Shown: in pieces, positions 56,601-64,000 of the stretch
Layout: each line of letters starts with the position of its first letter
Numbering within the stretch: the stretch's first letter is position 1
Source of the DNA: Proteles cristata cristata
Taxonomy: Eukaryota; Chordata; Mammalia; Carnivora; Hyaenidae
Direction: 5' to 3'
Assembly (NCBI GenBank): GCA_017311185.1
Contig: JAESUZ010000760.1
Coordinates: 434,001 to 498,000 of the forward strand
DNA: 64,000 bases
The notes under the pieces: model-generated
The model's input: the letters and a program-made list of their open reading frames with translations, nothing else
What the model was told of the DNA's origin: nothing
Databases searched by the model: none
Made by a program: the position numbers and the translations under genes

Positions 56601-57420
56601 AATACTCAGTATGCCAAAGAGACATATTTTGCAGGTGTGTGTTACTCTCCTTCACCAGGCATTCTGCTATCACTTTCAGAGGGTCATTTATTGTTTATTT
56701 AGTAATTAAAGCAGCCCAGATAGGCAGGTGTTATATGGAAAGAAATCAGAACAACAGAGATACACAAGTCAAATGCTCCTTTCTTAAGTTACCAACACAT
56801 TGTCAAATAAACATGGGATATTTCCACGTGTCTATGGGTTTGGTGAGGACAGGAAGGAAATGGTAAGTTAAAGGGTAAGGGGGCACGCAGGATCTGGAAA
56901 AGATATTTTCAGATTGAATGCAGCACATATGCATGCATTCTGGTACCAAAAATGCAGCAGAGGCAGAGGAAGAAACTGAGGTTCCAAGGAGAGGCAGGAA
57001 AGCAGAGGAGAACCACAGAAGGAAGGGGCAGGGGGCGAAGCACAGGGGTGGGGTGTCAGCATCATGGAAGAAGGTTACCTATTTTCCTAAGTCAGAAGGA
57101 AAGAAAAGGGTGAGCAAAAGCACAGAAATAATTAGATGCAGCAGGGTGGCATTTTAGAAGGCTGCAGGAGTTGAAGAGATGAAGGAGTTCTCACTAGGTG
57201 ACCTCAATCTGCTCAGGAAAATGGGAGACGAGGTCATGTGGTGAGGATCAAGGATCTGAGTTTGACTGGAAGGGACAAGACTGGAACAGCCACTCAGATG
57301 ATGAATTAGAAGGTGAACGTGATGTAAATAAAAGGATTGCTAAGCAGCAGAGAGAACAGTGTTGTTACCTGGTCCAGCCATGCAGCCTGAACGGAGGGCG
57401 GACGGCAGATTGGACAGAAA
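56601..57420. other. No gene recognised; purine-rich
   Basis: G/A-rich + strand, especially 56945-57060. Overlapping frames on both strands follow from base bias. No domain recognised. Confidence 0.4.
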
Positions 57421-57580
57421 GGAGGTCATGGGAGAGGGATGGCAAGTCCCAGACTTGGGGGGGAGGGGGAGGGGCAGAGGGGAGGTCACAGCAGAGGGAG
57501 AGCAAGCCCCAGACTGGGGAGGACGGAGGGGAGGTTACGGCAGAAGGAGGCCAAGCCCGAGACTGGTAGTGGGCAGGGAA
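57421..57580. repeat. G-rich minisatellite, three degenerate units of about 50-60 bp
   Basis: Units start GGAGGTCATG (57421), GGAGGTCACA (57481) and GGAGGTTACG (57530), each followed by a CAAGYCC and AGACT phrase. Two overlapping open frames read through it in different phases. Includes a G-quadruplex motif (57457-57482): seven G, A, five G, A, four G, CAGA, four G. Confidence 0.9.
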
Positions 57581-59243
57581 CTGGACAGAAGACTACCAGA
57601 ATTCAGACAGGTGGGAGCAGGACTGGGGTCCCTGCTAAGTGTCCCGGAGCATGTACACTGCCATAGTCACGGCTTTGTCACAAAGAGATAGAACTGCTAT
57701 TTTGCAAGTGTCCCTAGCTCAAGTGTAAACAGACTGAGGGCAGGGTTGTGACCCTCCTTGCTGCTCTCTCAGAAAAACAGGGGGCACAACCCTCCTCATA
57801 TCCGCTCAGGGGCCAGAAAATAGTTGCTACCTGCTTGGACTTTGATCAACTGCCGAGTAGCCTCCAGGCTTTGTTCTGTCCCTGGTCACATACTCTCACC
57901 TGGGTTTTCACCTGATGGAGGCTCTTTTCTCACAATCTGTGTCTCTCCTGACCTTGACCTGTCTAGATTTGTCCAGTGCACCTTTCCTTACCCTTCAGAA
58001 GGATTACTTGCTTCCAGATCCACTCTTCTCCCTTGGTTACCAAGTCCCAGACATCTCTATCTCCACCCGTGGCTTCAATTCGCATCATGTGTTACCACTT
58101 ATGCTCAGCACTGACCGTGACGCAGTGATAGCAACACAGGATGAAAAGAAAACATCATGCTGTGCTGTAGACAGGGTCCAGGGACAGAACTGACAAGGCC
58201 AGAGTGAAAACAGGAGAGAGGGGTTCCAGCATCTGGCATCAGTAAGGAGAAGAGAAATGGAAGAGGTCAGAAGCATGTCAGAGGCTGAAAGCCAGAGGTC
58301 AAGGAGAGAACAAAGAGAAAGTGGAATGAAGGGCAGCCTGAGGGAAATAACTTACAAAGAATACATATGACCTTGTGGATCAGAGCAAGTGAGGCTGAAA
58401 GCTCACTATCCTGAATAGCTCAGCTCTGGCACCTGTGACTTCCTGGGGACACAAAAGTGAGCCTGACACTTGATGATAGCATATTTCTTCACTTATTTTC
58501 ATGCCTGTAAGCCCGGTGCATTGCAATTAACACAAGGGGCCTGGAAGTCAGGGCTGGTCTAGTATCTAGAGTCAAGGCTGAGTCTACGCATTCCCAGGAC
58601 ATTGGCCAAATATCCTTTTCATGCATCTCGGGAATATGCGCAGCAACACGAAAGCTGCTGCCTTCCTTCAGTAGCCAGTGAGGGGGAGGAGTGAGGGGAA
58701 GCTGTCCCACCCTGGAGGGATCTGGGAGGACTTCAAGAGCAGGAGTCATGAGACCAAGTCCTAAAAAATGATAGCCATTTGCTGGGTAGGAAAGCTCTTC
58801 ACAGGAGAAAGAATGCCTCCAAATACCTCACCTAGAAAGAGTGACAAACCACAGGTATTTTAGCATGGCTAGCACATAGGAGAGGGATCAGACAGTGACA
58901 GGAGGTGAAACTTTTAAAAAAATTAAGCAGAATTTAGATGACTGGATGCTTGTCATGATAAAATGTTTAGCATTATTCTATGAGAAGAAATATTCCATAA
59001 GGAGCTACAGGAACAGGACATTTTCAACCAAGGAAATAGAGAATTCATGGGGAACATTATGCTTTTCCAGATATCAATGGGATAAAATGAAAAAATGTAA
59101 GTTTCCTGTGGTTATTTCATAAAACTAGAATCAATCTGTAGAATTTAAAGAAATGCTGTGCATAAGAATGCCTTGCATTTCAGGAAGGCTTTCTATGAAT
59201 GGAATGGTATCTTGAGGGAGTGAGCTTCCTATCACAAGAGGTA
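57581..59243. other. No gene or repeat recognised
   Basis: Less AT-rich than most of the window up to about 58750, AT-rich after. Overlapping frames at 57824-58193 and 58489-58749 show no recognised domain or splice pattern. Confidence 0.45.
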
Positions 59244-59261
59244 TTAAAGTAGAGGCTGAAG

Positions 59262-59490
59262 GGGGCGGCTGGGTGGCTTAGTCGGTTAAGCGTCCGACTT
59301 TCGCTTAGGTCATGATCTCGCGGTTCGTGGGTTCGAGCCCCGCATCGGGCTCTGTGCTGACTGCCAGCTCAGACCCTGGAACCTGTTTCAGAGTCTGTAT
59401 CTCCCTCTCTTGCTGACCCTCCTCAGCTCACGCTGTCTCTCAACCTCTCTCCTAGAAATAAATAAAAATATTTTTTAAAAAAAAGAAGTC
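59262..59490 (+). mobile_element. Young carnivore tRNA-Lys SINE (CTTAGTCGG variant), sense
   Basis: Head GGGGCGGCTGGGTGGCTTAG and intact B box GGTTCGAGCCC (59330-59340). The body has a few private changes and the tail is A-rich. Target duplication TTAAAGTAGAGGCTGAAG (59244-59261) against TTAAAGTAGAGGCTTAAG (59491-59508), 18 bases with one mismatch. Confidence 0.96.
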
Positions 59491-59508
59491 TTAAAGTAGA
59501 GGCTTAAG

Positions 59509-61108
59509 TTTGCCCGTGAAAAGCACATAAAAGAAAATGGTTTGAATAGTAGAAAAGATAACCAATAATACCTCTTCCTAGTGTAGGATTTTCTATTTCT
59601 TCTGCACTTCAGAATCAGAATGGTATATGCTTCACAGATACTGAGCAGTATTATCTGCAGCAAAATTCAAAATTAACTCTGACGCAGGCCTTTAACAAAT
59701 TGTTCCTAGGCCTCGTTGATTCCTTGAAAATACAGTTATAAACCAAATTTTTTTGTCTAAAGAGCATCTCTGACTTCAGAGGTTGAGATTTCAAGCTAAA
59801 AGTACAAAAAGAGAAAGCCCTGAATTATAGCTAAAGTAGTTTAGCATTCTTAAAAGTCCATTTCCTGCTGTTAAGGATATTTTAGCCTTCATTCCACAAA
59901 GATACAAAGTTAATTATATTCGAGATTTTTAAAACTACCTTTTTGACATTGGGATTTTTAACATGGCTTTGTTCTTCAATAAGAAAACTGTTCCTATACT
60001 CCTCTTAGTCTAATTTGTCTTACTTGAATCATTTTTCACGGGAATTGAGGTCAAAAGGTGTGCCAATCTAATCATTTTTTGGCCTGAATGTGACAAGTTC
60101 TCAGGGTTGCATTTAGCTTATCAATATGTTTAATGACATACAATTATTTGTTCTAAATTTTAATTATATAAAGGTTCTCAAATGCATGAATGTCTGTGAA
60201 TGGTGGGTTTTTTTAATCTCATTTTTTCTCAGTGAAAGAGTATTTGACAGACTAATCTTTTGTGTTTTAATGTAATCAATTCATAATGAGAATCTTGGAA
60301 TTGGTTCTTTAATATAGTTAACACTTCTCAAATCCTGTTTGGTTTAATCTAGACAAATTATGCCCTTCCTAACAAGCCAGGCAAAAATACAATCCGACTA
60401 GGGAGAATTTGTTTTTCTGTATTGCAATTTATAAGTCTCCCTTATGGAAACCTATACCAAGGAAGGTGAAGGTCAGTCTCTCTGCAAAGTCTGCACCTGT
60501 GTGGCCACATTCTCACTTCCTCACCACCTGTCATGTGCCATTAGAAACTTTCCCTATGCCTTACAAAGTATCATGGAAATGTTTCCCAAGCCTCATCAGA
60601 ACACTAGGGGGAAAAAAAAGATGTCTAAGCTTCACCTAAGATTGAGAATCATTGTGTGTACAGCTTTGAAATCTGTATTTTCTAAAAAGGTCCCTGAAGG
60701 GAAGTGATAAAACAAAGCCCTTGGCTGATGTGTCCAGATTTAATGTCAGTTCCTTGAGAGCCAACTCTTTATTTTTTTGACATCTCATATTCTCTACAAG
60801 CGGTCTTTACAGTTGTTCTGGAAGTTCCATATCAAAAAATGCCTGCTATAAAATCTCTCTTTCTACTTTGTCGTATTGTATTTAAGTTTCTCCATTGCTT
60901 TTTCTACCCCCAATTTGGGCTCAACTTTGGGATGTTTTCTCCATCACTAGTGTTCAAGCCCTGAGATAACCTCAGAATCTTCCTTCTCCACAGTGCCAAA
61001 CAAATTGTGTCCTCCACACTTCACCATGTAGAAATGCCTTCATTTATTTCCTCGTGAAACAGCGCTAAGCCTGTACAAAACTTCCCCTTTCTTTTAATCT
61101 TTGGGGTT
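59509..61108. other. No gene or repeat recognised
   Basis: AT-rich DNA. Overlapping + strand frames at 60409-60707 have no recognised domain. Confidence 0.4.
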
Positions 61109-61232
61109 TTTTTTTGTTTTTTGTTTTTTTAAGGACACATGGAGTCCTACGCAGAGCCTGAACTCATGATGCTGAAATCAACACCTGAGCTGAGACCAAG
61201 AGTCAGACACAACCTACCGAGGTTTCCCAAAA
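61109..61232 (-). mobile_element. Partial carnivore tRNA-Lys SINE, antisense, with T-rich tail
   Basis: The T-rich tail (61109-61131) is followed by ACGCAGAGCCTGAACTCATG, TGAAATCAACACCTGAGCTG and CCAAGAGTCAGACACAACC. The GA-rich body is absent, as in the short SINE at 5590. The head end is decayed. Confidence 0.75.
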
Positions 61233-61249
61233 CTTTGTATTTTAAAAAT

Positions 61250-61500
61250 CAGGTTTACATAGGCATAATTTGCATATGATAAATACACCCATTATAAGTG
61301 CACCTCTTGGTGAATTTTGACAAATTCATGTACAAGTGTAATCACTTCTACAATCAAAATAAAGAACATCTTCCAAATGTAACCTGTGTCCCATTCTCCC
61401 CAAATTCCAGCCACAGGAAACACCTGACTTGTTTTCTCTCACCACAGATTAAATGTGGCTTTTCCAGAGGGTCATATAAATAGAAACATACAGTACAAGA
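61250..61500 (-). mobile_element. Ancient L1M 3' end, antisense
   Basis: GGCATAATTTGCATATGATAAA, GGTGAATTTTGACAAATTC, ATCAAAATAAAGAACATC, TCTCACCACAGATTAAATG, GGTCATATAAATAGAAACATAC match the L1M antisense 3' end. The element seems to resume at about 62575. Confidence 0.75.
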
Positions 61501-61734
61501 GACCATTGGACAACCTAGGATTAAGGATATAATGAAAATCTACGTGTACCTTTCTACTCCCTTGAAAACTTTACCAATAGCCTACTGTTGATCAGAAAGA
61601 AGCCTTACACACAATATAAACAGTTGGTTAACAAGTATTTTATATGTTGTACATATTACATGCTATGTTGTTACAATAAAGACAGGGAAAAGGAAATGTC
61701 ATTAAAATCATAAGGAAGAGAAAATACATTTACA

Positions 61735-61819
61735 GAGCTGTGCTGTTTTTATCAGAAAAATATCTGCATATAAGTGGACCTGTGCAGTTCATACTCACAT
61801 TGTTGAAGGGTCAGCTGTA
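61735..61819. mobile_element. TcMar/Tigger-like MITE fragment, reversed
   Basis: AATATCTGCATATAAGTGG, ACCTGTGCAGTTCATACTC, and ATTGTTGAAGGGTCAGCTGTA are the reverse of the start of the MITE at 8974. The other half is missing. Confidence 0.75.
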
Positions 61820-61902
61820 TGCATACTTTTGTGTAGAGCTGGTCTATTTAAGCATAAATGTATTAGTCAGTGTTCTCCAGAGAAGCAGGATCAGTAGGAT
61901 AC

Positions 61903-61940
61903 ATGTGTGTGTATGTGTGTGTGTGTGTGTGTGTGTTTGT
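61903..61940. repeat. (GT)n microsatellite
   Basis: About 17 GT units with one TA break, inside the repeat of 61862-62560. Confidence 0.97.
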
Positions 61941-62198
61941 ATAGGGTTATACAACTGGGTCGTACAATTTTAGAGGCTGGCAAGTGCAAAATATATGGAG
62001 TAGGCCAACAAGCTGGAACCCCAGGAAAGAACGATATTGCACCGCAAGTCCCAGGCCTTCTGCTGACAGACTGTCCTCTCCCTCAGAGGAGCTCTGCTTT
62101 GTACTATAAAGTCTTCAACTTACTAGACAAGGCCCACTCACATTACGGAGAGTGATCTGCTTTTCTCAAAGTGCACTGATTTAAATGTTCATCAATGA

Positions 62199-62429
62199 GG
62201 GGTGCCTGGGTAGCTCAGCTGGTTGGGCGTCTGACTTCAGCTCAGGTCATGATCTCACGGTTCATGGGTTCGAGCCCTGCATTGGGCTCTGTGCTGACAG
62301 CTCAGAGCCTGGAGTCTGTCTTTGGACTCTATGTCTCCCTCTCTCTCTGAACCCTCCCCTGCTCACACTGTCTCTCTCTCTCTCTCTCTCTTTCAAATAA
62401 ATAAAACATTTAAAACAAAATTTTTAAAT
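62199..62429 (+). mobile_element. Carnivore tRNA-Lys SINE, sense
   Basis: GGGGTGCCTGGGTAGCTCAG, then GGGTTCGAGCCCTGC, a CT-rich body and the tail AAATAAATAAAACATT. Target duplication AAATGTTCATCAATGA (62183-62198) against AAATGTTATCAATGA (62430-62444). Confidence 0.96.
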
Positions 62430-62574
62430 AAATGTTATCAATGAAACGTTAATATAATCCAAACAACACCATCACAGAAACATCCAGAATAATTTTTGAC
62501 CACATACCTGGACACTATGGCCCAGCCTAGTTGGCACATAAAATTAACCATCACAATTATGTTCCTCCTATTCA

Positions 62575-63860
62575 TCTATGTTTTACACAAATGAAAAGAT
62601 CAGTCCATTTAAATATTGAATAATGTTCTAATCTGTGAGTATACCAGTTTGCTTACCTCTTCTCCTGTGGATGGAGACCTGGATACTTTGGATTTGTGAC
62701 TATGAGGAGTGAAGCTGCTCAGAGCACATATATGTAAGTATTTGCAAGAACAAATGTTTCATTTATCTGTGGTAAATGTATATGAGTGGGGATTGCTGGG
62801 TCATATGATAAGTTTGTATTTCACAATGTAAAAACTGTCAAGTTTTTTCTCACCATGGGCTTATATTTTAAGTTACCAAAAGTAATCTAGGAAAGTTCTA
62901 GCTGTTCTGTATTCTTGCCAAATTCTTGGTACTTTCGGGATTTCTCATTTTAGTGGTGTCTAAAAGCATCTCACTGTGGTTTTAATTTGCATTTTCCTGA
63001 TAACTAATGATGTTGAGTATATTTTTATGTATTGACCAGCATTTGTCCATCTTCTCTTGTGAAGTGTTTCTTCAAATCTGAAGCCTTTCAAATTGTGTTG
63101 AGTTAGTTCCTATCATTGAGTTGTAAGTGTTCTTTACGTGTTCTGAATACAAAACGTTTGACAAGAGTATACATATTACAAAGGTTTTCTCCCAATCTGT
63201 GGCTTGCCTTCTTTATTTTCTTGCTGTTTTCATTGGAAGAGCAGAAGTTTTTAATTTAGATGCCACCCTGTTTTTCTACATATTCCTAGAGTTGGTTTGC
63301 ATGCTACCTTTGCTTGCCATAGGTCAGAGAGATAGTTTCCTCTAGAAGACTTTTAATTTTTGCTTTTACACTTATGTCTATGAACTATCGTGGTTTATTA
63401 TTTGTGTACTGCATGAGGAGAGAGCTGATATTTATTTATTTTCCATTTGGATAGTCAACTGTCCTAACACTATTTTTTATAAGGCTCTCCTTTTCCCATT
63501 TAATTGCCTTGTCACCGTTGATGAAAATCAATTGACAAATATGTGTGAACCATTTACTGGTGTTTCTGTTCAGTTCCCTTGATCTGTATGTCTATTCACA
63601 CGCCAACACAACACTATCTTGGTTGCTGCAAATTTCATAGTGAGTCCTGAAATCAGGCAATGCAAGGTCTCCAACTTTGTTCTGCTTTCACAAAATTATC
63701 TTGGTATAATCTTCATTTTAACTCTATGCATTTAGTATTAATTTGATGTTTTTTTATAGGATTAGATCAATGGATATGCATAGGCAGAAATATAACACCC
63801 TCTTTCAGTCCTGCATAATTATTCTTTTAAATTTACTTTCTTAAACATAGTGAATCTTTC
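62575..63860 (-). mobile_element. Ancient L1M ORF2, antisense
   Basis: GGATTGCTGGGTCATATGATAAG, GTGGTTTTAATTTGCATTTTCC, TGAGTTGTAAGTGTTCTTTACG, GAAGAGCAGAAGTTTTTAATTT, ATCTGTATGTCTATTCACACG, TTAACTCTATGCATTTAGTA are the antisense ORF2 order. Frequent stops; old. Confidence 0.82.
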
Positions 63861-64000
63861 AGGGGCACATGGGTGGCTCAGTCCATTAGGGATCCAACTT
63901 CAGCTCAGGTCATGATCTCATGGTTCATGAGTTCGAGCCTGGTGTCTTGAGCCTACTTTGGATTCTGTGTCTCCCTCTGCCTCTGCCCTTCCCCCACTCA
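63861..64000 (+). mobile_element. Carnivore tRNA-Lys SINE, sense, cut by window end
   Basis: The head is AGGGGCACATGGGTGGCTCAG, followed by GAGTTCGAGCCTGGTGTC and a CT-rich body. The tail lies beyond the window. Its intervening part lacks about 25 bases next to the B box compared with neighbours. Confidence 0.93.

Larger units (their letters stand above)
61862..62560 (+). mobile_element. Ancient dispersed repeat, family not named, split by (GT)n and a SINE
   Basis: ATTAGTCAGTGTTCTCCAGAG at the start, then ACAAGCTGGAACCCCAGG, AGACAAGGCCCACTCACATT, after the SINE CATCCAGAATAATTTTTGACC, GGCCCAGCCTAGTTGGCAC, ATAAAATTAACCATCACAATT. I recognise the phrase order from many mammals but cannot name the family. 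Confidence 0.6.

Noticed and set aside
57198..57691. Overlapping glutamate/arginine-rich frames resembling a low-complexity protein
   Set aside because: They read through the G-rich minisatellite in several phases, as purine-rich repeats do.

Overview
The window is mammalian nuclear DNA from a carnivoran. It carries about 28 copies or pieces of the carnivore tRNA-Lys-derived SINE (CAN/SINEC type). Each opens with a head close to GGGGCGCCTGGGTGGCTCAG, has an internal pol III B box (GGTTCGAGCCC in the young copies), a CT-rich body and an AAATAAATAAA-type tail. The long SINEC_Fc-like form and the carnivore L1 3' ends point to Feliformia (cat-like carnivores). The species cannot be named from sequence alone. 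A shared variant in the youngest SINEs might indicate a non-felid feliform, but that is weak inference.

I found no protein-coding gene, exon set, CpG-island promoter, RNA gene or CRISPR array that I can support. Every open frame I examined is short, and most lie in L1 remnants, SINEs, microsatellites or unrecognised AT-rich DNA. The window is best read as intergenic or deep intronic DNA made of layered transposable elements.

Layout. 1-7480 is a nested stack. An ancient L1M lies in antisense and is broken by a younger L1 3' end, an MLT1 LTR, a solo ERV LTR that itself holds an L1 3' end, and eight SINE copies (one inside the younger L1, two framing it or within it, one inside the MLT1). 7480-26000 is mostly unrecognised AT-rich DNA with MIRs, a complete TcMar-type MITE (8974-9255), several SINEs and one L1 3' end (16730-17330). 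26040-28060 is an L1M in sense orientation (ORF1 to ORF2 relic) split by a MaLR LTR. 28100-34900 has SINEs, a SINE head-to-head inverted pair, a MIR inserted in a MIR, and an MLT1 LTR. 36880-43560 has an LTR-like repeat, an L2, MIRs and L1 remnants. 44040-47760 has L1 antisense segments and a SINE whose tail has grown into a polypyrimidine tract of about 390 bp. 47990-51260 has GATA/TATC microsatellites, young SINEs and an L1-SINE composite that appears to share one target-site duplication. 51880-59510 has an L2, LTR-like repeats and a G-rich minisatellite with a strong G-quadruplex motif. 61100-64000 has another antisense L1M with further insertions, and a SINE cut by the window edge.

No genes work together here. 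The useful content is retrotransposon history: target-site duplications, insertion order, recombination or template-switch products, and simple repeats grown from SINE and L1 tails. I saw nothing that qualifies as a new biological system. The best leads are the L1-SINE chimera (49782-50632), the expanded polypyrimidine SINE tail (44148-44727), the G4 minisatellite (57421-57580) and an unassigned CpG-containing block (53880-54540).
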